Assembly (NCBI RefSeq): GCF_001904725.1
Contig: NZ_MRCE01000012.1
Span: 124,001-188,000 of the forward strand
From: Phormidium ambiguum IAM M-71
GTDB lineage: Bacteria > Cyanobacteriota > Cyanobacteriia > Cyanobacteriales > Aerosakkonemataceae
Length of the DNA: 64,000 nucleotides
Direction: 5' to 3'
A model generated the notes under the pieces. The model was not told the DNA's origin. It did not search any database and saw nothing but the letters and a program-made list of their open reading frames with translations. Of this stretch, positions 43,447-51,914 are shown in pieces. The first letter of the stretch is position 1. Every line of letters begins with the position of its first letter. The position numbers and the translations under genes are program-made.

Positions 43447-45150
43447 TTAACGGACTGCTACATCGTAAACTTCGGTTTCGAGGTCTACGTTCACGATGTA
43501 AGGATCGACGGGTCGTTTAAATAACTCCATCTCTCCAGCTTCGTTTTTCTTCAAGTTGACGTGGCAGAACCACTCTTCGTTGTTTTTCTCTGGATAATCT
43601 AGACGATAGTGATAGAGACCCCAACGGCTTTCCTTGCGGAACAGCGATGCTCGTGCCGCCATTTCCGCACAGTCGCGGATAAAATGAACTTCCATACAGC
43701 GCATCAGTTCATGGGGATCGTTGGCTCCCATCAGGTTTAGCGTGGCATGATAATCTGCGAATTTTTCTAAACCAATTTCCATCTTGTAAGGAGACTTGGG
43801 AGGTTGTAGATAATCATTAACAAGTCGTCGCAATTTATACTCAACTTGAGTATGGGGAATTCCACTTGGATGCTGTAAGGGTCGGTAAATCCGCTCTTGC
43901 TCGGCAGCGAGAAATTCTGGATCGGGTTCGATGTGTTCCAATTCACGCAGGTATTCGATCGCATTTTCCCCTGCAATCCGTCCGTAAACAAATGCGCCAA
44001 TCATATAGTTGTGCGGCACACCCGCCATATCTCCAGCGGCGTAAAGACCAGGCACCGTTGTTTCAGCTTTCTCGTTGACCCAAACGCCAGAGGCACTATG
44101 ACCGCTGCACAACCCAATTTCCGAGATATTCATTTCTACGCCGTGTGTGCGGTAGTTTTCTCCCCGTCCTTCATGGAAACGTCCTCGGCTGGGCCGCTCG
44201 TTGTCCCACAGAATCCGCTCGATTTCGGAAATGGTGTCGTTGTCGAGGTGGTACATTTTCAGGTGAACAGGGCCTTTGCCGGAGTTTAGCTCCTTCCAGA
44301 TTTCCAGCATCATCTGACCGCTCCAGTAATCGCAGTTAATGAAGCGATGCCCTTCTGCATTGGCAGTGTAAGCTCCAAAGGGGCTGGCGACATAGGCACA
44401 GGCTGGCCCATTGTAGTCTTTGATGAGCGGGTTGATTTGGAAACACTCGATGTTGGTGAGTTCAGCGCCCGCGTGATATGCCATTGAGTACCCGTCCCCG
44501 GCATTGGTGGGGTTTTCGTAAGTGCCGTAGAGATAGCCTGATGCAGGCAAGCCGAGTCGTCCACAGGCTCCCGTGCAAAGCACGACGGCTTTCGCTTGAA
44601 TCACCACAAAGTCGCCATTGCGGACATCAAACCCGACGGCTCCGGTTACTCGTCCATGTTGTACCATCACACGAGTCGCCATGACGCGGTTAGTTACCCG
44701 AACGCCTTGCCGCTTTACCTGACGCGCCAGAATCTTTTTTAAATCTTTTCCTTCTGGCATGGGTAGGACATATTTTCCTACTCGGTGAACTTGCTTGAGG
44801 TCGTAATTGCCTTCGTGATCTTTCTGGAATTTAACGCCCCAGCTTTCTAATTCTTGAATTACAGAAAAGCCTAAGCGACCTGTTTCGTAAACTGATTTTT
44901 GGTTCACAATGCCGTCATTGGCGATCGTAATTTCCCGAACGTATTGTTCTGGCGTGGAATTCCCAGGAATGACCGCAGTATTAACTCCATCCATGCCCAT
45001 TGCGATCGCTCCACTGCGACGGATATTCGCTTTCTCTAAAATTAAAACGTCTGCGTCTGGGTTTGCTTGCTTTGCCTTAATGCCTGCCATTGTTCCGGCA
45101 GTTCCACCACCCACAACCAAAAAATCTGTCTGCAAGTACTGAGTATTCAC
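43447..45150 (-). CDS. AprA-like FAD oxidoreductase (fumarate reductase/adenylylsulfate reductase superfamily)
   Basis: A 567-residue flavoprotein. The FAD Rossmann motif VVGGGTAGTMAG lies at 12-23, with the substrate-domain signature GLCSGHSASGVWVNEKAE and the second FAD motif GLYAAGDMAGVPHNYMIG. The family includes SdhA, FrdA, AspB and AprA. The HxH-less GHSASGVWV segment and the adjoining AprB-like ferredoxin make it most like AprA, which interconverts adenylylsulfate and sulfite plus AMP; the true substrate is unproven. The start is GTG at 45150 after GGGAG. It is the first gene of a run with ferredoxin, HEAT and Mrp genes, divergent from a LysR-type regulator. Confidence 0.82.
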   Translation of the reverse strand: MNTQYLQTDFLVVGGGTAGTMAGIKAKQANPDADVLILEKANIRRSGAIAMGMDGVNTAVIPGNSTPEQYVREITIANDGIVNQKSVYETGRLGFSVIQELESWGVKFQKDHEGNYDLKQVHRVGKYVLPMPEGKDLKKILARQVKRQGVRVTNRVMATRVMVQHGRVTGAVGFDVRNGDFVVIQAKAVVLCTGACGRLGLPASGYLYGTYENPTNAGDGYSMAYHAGAELTNIECFQINPLIKDYNGPACAYVASPFGAYTANAEGHRFINCDYWSGQMMLEIWKELNSGKGPVHLKMYHLDNDTISEIERILWDNERPSRGRFHEGRGENYRTHGVEMNISEIGLCSGHSASGVWVNEKAETTVPGLYAAGDMAGVPHNYMIGAFVYGRIAGENAIEYLRELEHIEPDPEFLAAEQERIYRPLQHPSGIPHTQVEYKLRRLVNDYLQPPKSPYKMEIGLEKFADYHATLNLMGANDPHELMRCMEVHFIRDCAEMAARASLFRKESRWGLYHYRLDYPEKNNEEWFCHVNLKKNEAGEMELFKRPVDPYIVNVDLETEVYDVAVR

Positions 45151-45565
45151 TAAAAATCTCCCTCAGTTTGTATGGCAATGAAAAAATTTATGCTGCGGAA
45201 AACGAGTCAACTTCACCAATTTTCTGCCGCCTTGTTCATTATCATATTGAGGCAAGAACGGAGCATCAACAGTGTTTGTAGCGAATGTTACGTTTTTTCA
45301 ATTCAGGTATTTTATAGACTCATAACAGCATTCAATAGGGAACCTTAAGACTGGAGAATAAAGAACCAAGGAGTGATGTTTGTGCTAGAAAATGTGTAAA
45401 AAGTATCCTATGTACTGTTTTAGCCTATTAACTTTTGAATTTTGGAATTTGAAATCAGCCTAAAGCGATTTTTTTACAGAATTAAGTTTAAAATTCAGTT
45501 TCAGGATTACGAAATATCTTCTCAAGCTGCCGCCAAATTTTAGTGACGTTCATCAGGTAATTGCT
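45151..45565. other. 415-bp divergent regulatory region between AprA-like and LysR-fusion genes
   Basis: No gene. The layout (regulator divergent from target) is the classic LysR arrangement, so T-N11-A type binding sites are expected, but the region is AT-rich and no single site stands out by eye. Confidence 0.5.
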
Positions 45566-47644
45566 GTGGAAATTTATCAGCTTAGGGTGTTTTTAGAAGT
45601 TGCGAAATACTTAAGTTTTACTGAGGCAGCAGATGCCCTGAATTTAACGCAACCAGCTGTTAGTGCCAAAATTCGATCGCTCGAAGCAGAATTAAAAACG
45701 TCTCTGTTTCATCGATTGGGACGACGAGTTGAGCTTACTTTAGTGGGACAATATTTGCTGGATAAAGGCCCGGAATTAGTTAATTTAGAAGCGCGGTTAA
45801 CCCAAGAAATAGAAGAAATTAAGCGAGGAAAATTAAGCAGCTTAAAGGTTGGCTGCATTTCAGCAACAGCCGATCATTGGTTGCCAACCCTACTCTTTCG
45901 CTATCGTCAGCAATACCCGCAAGTGCAAACACAATGCGTGCAATTTAATTGGCCCGATCAGCTACATCGCGCAATTACTTCTGGAGAAATTGATGTGGCA
46001 ATTTCCGATCTTAGTTTCTCTGGATTTGATGAAATTTCCGAGACAATTATTGATACGATTCAATATTCTCTTGTTGTTTCTGCAAGTCATCCTCTGGTAA
46101 AGCAATCGTGGTTAAGTTTAAAAGAATTGCGAAATCAACCTTGGGTTTTACCACCGGAAGGCTTTCCAAATCGAATTATTTTAGATAAGCGATTAGAAGA
46201 ACTGGGGATTAATTGGTCGAGTTTCTCTAAAGTTGAGGTTGCTGATTCTCCGAATTTAATCCGAACTTACTTACTCGAAGGGTATTATCTTAGTTTTGCT
46301 TCTAATCTAGAGTTTCAGATCGAACAGCAAACGAATCTGCTCAAAATGATGCCGTTGGAAGAGTTTGCTTTGGGTACACCGCTGTTTTTACTTTTACCCA
46401 AACGATTCAGTGCTTGCTTGGAGTCTTGCCATCAACCCAGTTTGAATAAGAATCAGGAACTCGAACCGATTCAGAACTTTGTAAAGCTGGCGCGGGAAGG
46501 AATTCAACCTTTTGGAAAGGGGATGACAAAAAATGTGCGAGGCGATCGATCGATCGCCTCGCAAACAACCAATTCCGCGCCAAACATCAATCAAAGTTCG
46601 CATCCCCTAATCACCCGATTTCAATCTCCCAGTTTCCAAGCTCGATCGCATACCGCCCAGTCAGCCACAACACCAACCAAAACATTAACGCTGACGATCG
46701 GCATCCAAAATCATACGATTCAAACTGCAACTGCTGGTCTGATTATGCAGCGATTAGGGCTGCTGGAACATTTTCTGCCCCGTGAAGGGCGTTATAGCGG
46801 CACGCAATATCAGATTCAGTGGTGGAACTATTCTTCAGGCGCACCGATCGTTGAAGGATTGCATTCAAAGCAAATCGACATTGGGGTACTGGGCGATTAT
46901 CCCCTGCTGCTAAGTGCGGTACAGCAGAATATCGAGACTTTAGCCGAGACGCGCTTAATTAGCTTTGTCGCCAGCAATCCCGATGGCGCAGGTAATGATG
47001 TTATTGTGCCTCACCGATCGTTGTTAAACAGTTTTGAAGATCTTAAAGGTCGTGTGATTGCTGTACCATTTAGCTCTGCGGCTCATGGCATGATGATGCG
47101 ATCGCTCTATCGCAAACAGTTGCTTGATGATGTTCGACTCACTTCGATCGACACGCTCAATCCGCATTCCGCCAACAAACGGACTCACTTAGTAGACGGT
47201 TACGCCTACTTTGCCCCCTTCCATGAAATTGCCAAGCATAAAGGAGGATTTCGACGTTTGCTTGAAGGCGATCGAGACAGGCTCCCCACCTTTCATGGCG
47301 TTGTTGTGCAGCAAGCACTAACCGAAGTCTATCCAGAAGTCGTGGTTGCTTATCTCAAGGCACTGCTAGCAGCCCAGTATTGGTACACAACGAATCCCCT
47401 TGCCCCAACCCTCGTGAGCCGTTGGATCGATTTGGATGCTGCGATCGTCTCCAAAACCCTCTATGTTGAGGGTCAAAACCATGCAGAAGGCATCTTTTTT
47501 CCAGAAACTCAAATTCGGCTCGATTGGATTAACGAGCATATTCGCCAGTTGACGATGATTACTGGCAACGAACACCTAAGCCAGATTAATCTCGATCGCT
47601 GGGTGCAAGCAGAGTTTTTAGAGAAAGCAATGGCAACGCTTTAA
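45566..47644 (+). CDS. LysR-type regulator fused to an SsuA/TauA-type substrate-binding domain
   Basis: A 692-residue fusion. Residues 1-60 are a LysR winged helix (YLSFTEAADALNLTQPAVSA), about 90-300 a LysR effector domain, 300-370 a disordered Ser/Thr/Gln linker, and about 373-692 a complete periplasmic-binding fold of the nitrate/sulfonate/taurine type. The last part is clearly homologous to the binding protein at 49831-51348: IDIGVLGDYP versus IDIGLMGDFP, VPFSSAAHGMMMRSL versus VPFGSAAHGMLLKAL, TFHGVVV versus TLHGIVV. There is no signal peptide, so this copy is cytosolic and probably senses the imported ligand. Start is GTG at 45566. It likely controls the divergent AprA-like operon and perhaps the converging importer. 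Confidence 0.93.
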   Translation: MEIYQLRVFLEVAKYLSFTEAADALNLTQPAVSAKIRSLEAELKTSLFHRLGRRVELTLVGQYLLDKGPELVNLEARLTQEIEEIKRGKLSSLKVGCISATADHWLPTLLFRYRQQYPQVQTQCVQFNWPDQLHRAITSGEIDVAISDLSFSGFDEISETIIDTIQYSLVVSASHPLVKQSWLSLKELRNQPWVLPPEGFPNRIILDKRLEELGINWSSFSKVEVADSPNLIRTYLLEGYYLSFASNLEFQIEQQTNLLKMMPLEEFALGTPLFLLLPKRFSACLESCHQPSLNKNQELEPIQNFVKLAREGIQPFGKGMTKNVRGDRSIASQTTNSAPNINQSSHPLITRFQSPSFQARSHTAQSATTPTKTLTLTIGIQNHTIQTATAGLIMQRLGLLEHFLPREGRYSGTQYQIQWWNYSSGAPIVEGLHSKQIDIGVLGDYPLLLSAVQQNIETLAETRLISFVASNPDGAGNDVIVPHRSLLNSFEDLKGRVIAVPFSSAAHGMMMRSLYRKQLLDDVRLTSIDTLNPHSANKRTHLVDGYAYFAPFHEIAKHKGGFRRLLEGDRDRLPTFHGVVVQQALTEVYPEVVVAYLKALLAAQYWYTTNPLAPTLVSRWIDLDAAIVSKTLYVEGQNHAEGIFFPETQIRLDWINEHIRQLTMITGNEHLSQINLDRWVQAEFLEKAMATL
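46536..46563. repeat. 28-bp perfect palindrome in the fusion linker
   Basis: A perfect palindrome centred on TCGATCGA, with arms TGCGAGGCGATCGA. It encodes RGDRSIASQ in the linker between the LysR and SsuA-like halves (around residue 327). HIP1-rich palindromes that are translated as GDRSIAS are known as insertions in cyanobacterial genes, so this looks like a small inserted element. Confidence 0.85.
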
Positions 47645-47692
47645 TTTAGTAAATTTCAGCCGCTCTGATTGAGTAGTTCCAGCTATCCCCAA

Positions 47693-48508
47693 CTATGCAG
47701 CCTCCATACTCTTGAGAGTTTCCTCACGAATTAGCTCAAAGACTTGTCGATGAAGCTGGGTAAACTCGCTAGATAAGGTATCTTCAAAATGGCGGGGACG
47801 GGGCAAAGTATTCGAGATTTCAGCCTTGATGCGCCCTGGCTGGACTCCCATCACACAGATCCGATCGCCCAGAAAAAGGGCTTCTTCAATATCGTGAGTC
47901 ACAAAGATAACGGTTGTGTTGAGATCGCTCCAAATATCGAGCAGAAGTTGTTGCATCATGTGACGAGTTTGGGCATCCAACGCCGCAAAGGGTTCGTCCA
48001 TGAGCAATACTGAAGGTGAATTTACCAATGCCCGAACAATACTCGCTCGTTGCTGCATTCCTCCAGAAAGCTGACTCGGATAGCTGTTGCGATGCTTATA
48101 CAACCCCACTCTATTTAAGTAATCATTGACTAGAGCCGTCCGCTCTGCCTTTGCCATTCCCCGAATCTTTAAACCAAACTCAACGTTTTCAAAGGTAGTT
48201 TTCCAAGGCAACAAAGAATATTGCTGAAACACAAAACCGCGATCGGCCCCCGGACGCACAACCGGAACTCGATCGACCATGACATAGCCTTCAGTTGGCT
48301 TAACAAAACCTGCAATAACGTTGAGCAAGGTTGATTTACCGCATCCAGAAGGCCCCAATAAACAGACAAATTCACCTGGCTGAATCTGAAGCTGAATTGA
48401 CTCTAAAACTGGGTTAACCAGCCCTCGTCGCCGAAACGTCACGGAAAGCCCTTCTACCTGAACAGCACCCTTGGTTGTGTTGTGTTGCTGAGTTTGCTGC
48501 ATTAACAT
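47693..48508 (-). CDS. ssuB: Sulfonate/nitrate/taurine-type ABC importer ATPase
   Basis: A 271-residue ATPase with Walker A LGPSGCGKSTLLN, signature LSGGMQQRASIVRAL, Walker B LLMDEPFAALDAQT and His in FVTHDIEEAL, the SsuB/TauB/NrtD pattern. It energises uptake together with the permease and binding protein upstream. It converges on the LysR fusion gene with 48 bp between. The SsuB name is by family; nitrate or another anion cannot be excluded from this gene alone. Confidence 0.9.
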   Translation of the reverse strand: MLMQQTQQHNTTKGAVQVEGLSVTFRRRGLVNPVLESIQLQIQPGEFVCLLGPSGCGKSTLLNVIAGFVKPTEGYVMVDRVPVVRPGADRGFVFQQYSLLPWKTTFENVEFGLKIRGMAKAERTALVNDYLNRVGLYKHRNSYPSQLSGGMQQRASIVRALVNSPSVLLMDEPFAALDAQTRHMMQQLLLDIWSDLNTTVIFVTHDIEEALFLGDRICVMGVQPGRIKAEISNTLPRPRHFEDTLSSEFTQLHRQVFELIREETLKSMEAA

Positions 48509-48541
48509 AGCTCACTTAATCCTTATTCCAAACTTACTGCG

Positions 48542-49402
48542 CTAAAAATCCTGCTTTTTAATGACTCGCCACGGCATCAAGGCATTCATTGCATGGCTCA
48601 CTGCCCAAGAACTGAATGCACCCATACCGCCAATGAGCAGCATCCCCATTACGATCGGCGGATAGTTCGAGGTGACATAAGACTCCCAGGTTATATAGCC
48701 GACACCATAGCGACCTGCTAGAATTTCGGCTGTCACTAGACAAAACCAGGCATTGCCCATGCCGATCGTTAAGCCACTTGCAATACTGGGCAAAGAACCG
48801 GGAATCACAATATCTTTGAAAGTGTGCCAGGGTTTTGCACCCAGACATTGCCCCACCCGAATCAAAACCATGTCGCTCAAAGTACTTTCAACCCCTTTGA
48901 TCGTGCTAATCAAAATCGGGAAGAATGCCCCAATAAAAGTGATGTAAACCATGCCTGACTCGGCGTTAGGAAACATCAAAATCGCTAGGGGAATCCAAGC
49001 AACTGCCGGAATGGGTCGGAGAAGTTCCAAAGCTGGCATCGTTAAGTCTTCAACCTTCTCAAACCAACCAATGAGAACACCTAAAACCACACCCAAGCAA
49101 GCTCCAATTACATACCCCAGCATTACTCGCAAGATGCTTGCCCAGATATGAACACCCGGATTTCGAGACAAGAAAATAACTGTTGCCTGAAAAACTTCGA
49201 TCGGGGATGGAACAAACTGAAAGTTGATCAACAGGTTGAAATTTAGGGCGCAGAGCAACTGCCACCCGCCAAAAAATATCACCAAGGAAATAAGTTGCCG
49301 AATCGATCGCTGACTTGAAAACCCACCAATTCCACCAGACAGAAACCAGTTCATCCAGCGTTGGTTGGCACGTTTCCCAGCTTGGGACGTTGTGACCGCC
49401 AT
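48542..49402 (-). CDS. ssuC: Sulfonate/nitrate/taurine-type ABC importer permease
   Basis: A 286-residue protein with six membrane helices and the EAA-type cytoplasmic loop (CLGAKPWHTFKDIVIPGSLPS), typical of SsuC/TauC/NrtB. The start at 49402 (MAVTTSQAG) is preferred; a TTG at 49426 extends it without support. It precedes the ATPase gene by 33 bp. A long 428-bp spacer separates it from the binding-protein gene. Confidence 0.9.
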   Translation of the reverse strand: MAVTTSQAGKRANQRWMNWFLSGGIGGFSSQRSIRQLISLVIFFGGWQLLCALNFNLLINFQFVPSPIEVFQATVIFLSRNPGVHIWASILRVMLGYVIGACLGVVLGVLIGWFEKVEDLTMPALELLRPIPAVAWIPLAILMFPNAESGMVYITFIGAFFPILISTIKGVESTLSDMVLIRVGQCLGAKPWHTFKDIVIPGSLPSIASGLTIGMGNAWFCLVTAEILAGRYGVGYITWESYVTSNYPPIVMGMLLIGGMGAFSSWAVSHAMNALMPWRVIKKQDF

Positions 49403-49830
49403 ATTTGAACCTCGATTAAACCTCAATTGAACGTTTGTAGAGGAAAGATTGACCTATAACAAACCCTAGAAAAATACAGATTGGCAGTTACCTTAAACTG
49501 CTTCACTCATCAAAATCTGTATTCAGACCTTCAGCAACAGAGCAATCATTATGTATGTTATTCATGCACCTTTCACGAATGAACACTATTCGATCGGAGC
49601 TCATAATCCTTCTATAGCAAAAGGCAGAAGGCAGAAGGCAGAAGGCAGAAGGAAAAACCTTATAAAAACAAAGGTTCTGGCTTTTCATCTCGCCTTAACC
49701 GCCAAGGCGGTTGCTATAGTTCCAATTCTCTAAATACTGGCTACAACTCGAAACCCAAAAATAGGAATGAACTGTAGCATTCCAAATTACGAATTAGGGA
49801 CGATGAACTACAAAAATGGATGATGAATTC
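49403..49830. other. 428-bp spacer with heptamer repeat
   Basis: Contains AAGGCAG repeated in tandem four times (49621-49650), the sort of short tandem repeat common in filamentous cyanobacteria, a CCGCCAAGGCGG hairpin near 49700, and a solitary TCCAATTCTCTAAA that resembles a MITE end. The permease promoter may lie near the 3' part of this region but was not identified. Confidence 0.6.
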
Positions 49831-51348
49831 CTACCGGGCTGCTCCAAGTAGCATTGCTTTACGAGCATACATTTGTTGAATTTCTCTAAATGCTGTTATC
49901 TGCCCTCCGTTTACTGCTGCAAATTTTTGAGCATCTGATTCTAGGAGGAATGCGGATAGCTCATCTCCTTTGGTGACAAAGTAGGAGTTTTCTGCAAAGA
50001 GTTTCCAACCGTTGTTGCGATCGTGAACAAATATAGCATCAGCTGTTTTTCCTTCCGCTTGCAGTTTTGCTAACGCTTTGACCATATTGCTAATTGAGGC
50101 AAAGTTCGTTACAGTAGACTCCCCTTGAATCCAATATTGAGCCGCAAGTTTAGGATTTTGAATCGTCTCACCCGTCAAGGCATCCTTACCTGTGATTTGG
50201 TAATTTTCTGCTGTGGCAACCACTTGATCGTAGTCAAGCGACTTTTCGCTTATTGCTTGCTTGAGGTAGCTTTCATCAATCCATTTCGTCACTTCTTCCG
50301 GGTTAACAGGCTTTTCAATTCTGCCGAGCTTCGTTAGCATAGCGATGCTATTCTTCAGGGCATTCACCTGAACTGCTTGTACAGTCGGATTAAGAGACTG
50401 AAGACCAGAAGGCCCCAAAAACATATAGACCACTTCTTTCTCTACACCTGACCATTGCTCAATCTTTGTTGCCAATTCCTCGGGCTTCTCACGAAACATC
50501 TGATTCGCTTCTAGAACTGCTTTGAGATATGCTACGACAATCTCAGGATGTTCTTTGGCAAAATCTGAGCGAACCACAATGCCATGAAGCGTTGGCATTT
50601 CGGTTTGCGCTCCATCAAAAATCTTTCTGGCAAAGCCACGAAAGGTAAATAGTTCACCAAAGGGTACAAAGTTTGCATGAGCATCAATTTGCCCTGTTCG
50701 TAAACTCGAACCCCCAACCTCTGGAGTTTGACTGATTAATTTGACATCTTTATCAGGATCGATGCCAGCTTGCTCTAACGCTTTGAGCAACATTCCATGA
50801 GCCGCCGAACCAAACGGAACAGAAACTGTTAATCCCTTTAAATCAGCCAGACTTTTTGCAGAGCTTTGTTTGGGTACAACTACGGCGTTGCCCGCTCCCT
50901 TGGGGCTATACGCTAATGTGCCAATAAAAATTGAATCTGCATCCTGAGCTTCCTGCTGAAATTTCACCAAGTTGATTGTTGCAGGAAAATCACCCATCAG
51001 ACCAATATCAATTTGATTTGCCAACATTTTGTTCGTAATGGGTGGCCCCGAAGTATAGCTAGACCACTGAATATCATATTTGACTCCAGCATATTTGCCA
51101 GTTTTAGGCAAATGCTTTTGCAGCAAATCTAGCTCTCGAACAGTTGCTCCACCAACCGCTGTGTTAATGACCTGATCTTGGGTGCCTATGGCAATTCTAA
51201 TCACCTTTGCGGAATTATTAGAACTACTACTAGCATTGGTTTGTCCACTGGTTTGTCCACTGGTGCTGGAACAACCGCTGACGATCGCCACTGAAGCTAC
51301 TAATAAACCTGATGCAATGCTTTGTCTCAGCCAATTATTGTATTGCAT
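49831..51348 (-). CDS. ssuA: Lipoprotein substrate-binding protein of the SsuABC-type importer
   Basis: A 505-residue protein with lipoprotein signal MQYNNWLRQSIASGLLVASV and lipobox SGC (Cys26). About 45-370 is the NMT1/SsuA-type binding domain (IAIGTQDQVINTAVGG, IDIGLMGDFPATINL, VPFGSAAHGML). A further C-terminal region (about 370-505) makes it longer than the usual 320 residues. Its ligand is unknown; sulfonates fit the sulfur context. The cytosolic paralogue in the LysR fusion (45566-47644) resembles it closely. Confidence 0.88.
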   Translation of the reverse strand: MQYNNWLRQSIASGLLVASVAIVSGCSSTSGQTSGQTNASSSSNNSAKVIRIAIGTQDQVINTAVGGATVRELDLLQKHLPKTGKYAGVKYDIQWSSYTSGPPITNKMLANQIDIGLMGDFPATINLVKFQQEAQDADSIFIGTLAYSPKGAGNAVVVPKQSSAKSLADLKGLTVSVPFGSAAHGMLLKALEQAGIDPDKDVKLISQTPEVGGSSLRTGQIDAHANFVPFGELFTFRGFARKIFDGAQTEMPTLHGIVVRSDFAKEHPEIVVAYLKAVLEANQMFREKPEELATKIEQWSGVEKEVVYMFLGPSGLQSLNPTVQAVQVNALKNSIAMLTKLGRIEKPVNPEEVTKWIDESYLKQAISEKSLDYDQVVATAENYQITGKDALTGETIQNPKLAAQYWIQGESTVTNFASISNMVKALAKLQAEGKTADAIFVHDRNNGWKLFAENSYFVTKGDELSAFLLESDAQKFAAVNGGQITAFREIQQMYARKAMLLGAAR

Positions 51349-51914
51349 TACTCAAATCATTTGACTCATTTGAAGCTAATTAATCCAGCATTTGAGATAC
51401 CCATCTGTAAATCGATATACATATCCTAGAGACAAAGGCGTTTGACTTATAAAACTCTTAACTAAGTTCATACATTCTGTTTATCAAATGTTCCGTAACA
51501 GGGTAAATGAGTTCTTCCGCTCTTTTGGTGAAAGGGGAAAAAAGGCTAGAATAGCTTACCGTGTAAGAGTTAGAGGGATGTTCCACACAAGAGAAGAAAA
51601 AGTAGAAGAAGCTGTGTTTTGCAGATGAACTGGAGAATCTGCCTGATAGAAACTCACATTCCGCATCCTGAACTGTCTCACATCATCAAACATAGGTCTT
51701 ATACCAATTCTCTGAATGTTTGCTACAGATCGATCGCCCTTTGTAGTCACCGTTGCTATAGGCGTAGCCTTCCCGCAGGGTAGGGGGACGGCGACAGCCG
51801 GGGGTTGATGATATGTCGCCGCTGTATAGAGAATTGCTCTTACGCAACTGGCACGGCAAGCTGAAAATTCTACTTTTAACAGCGGCGATCGCGTGGATAT
51901 GATATTACTTTTAT
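51349..51914. other. 566-bp spacer, mostly without recognisable content
   Basis: Upstream half (51349-51700) shows no gene or repeat. The downstream half holds the MITE-like element at 51701-51838 and then 76 bp before the STAND gene stop. Confidence 0.5.
51701..51838. mobile_element. MITE-like element, ATACCAATTCTCT family, diverged
   Basis: Left end ATACCAATTCTCTGAATG; complement of right end AGCAATTCTCTATACAGC. The body differs from other copies (contains GCGTAGCCTTCCCGCAGGGTAG and CGGCGACAGCCGG). It lies just beyond the truncated end of the STAND gene. Confidence 0.6.

Noticed and set aside
49503-49733. Short open frames across the AAGGCAG repeat, both strands
   Set aside because: They arise from the heptamer repeat and have no start context or conservation signal.
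47693-51348. Calling the importer a nitrate transporter (NrtABCD)
   Set aside because: The binding protein lacks clear Nrt-specific features and there is no NrtC-like fused ATPase; sulfur context favours sulfonates, but this is left open.
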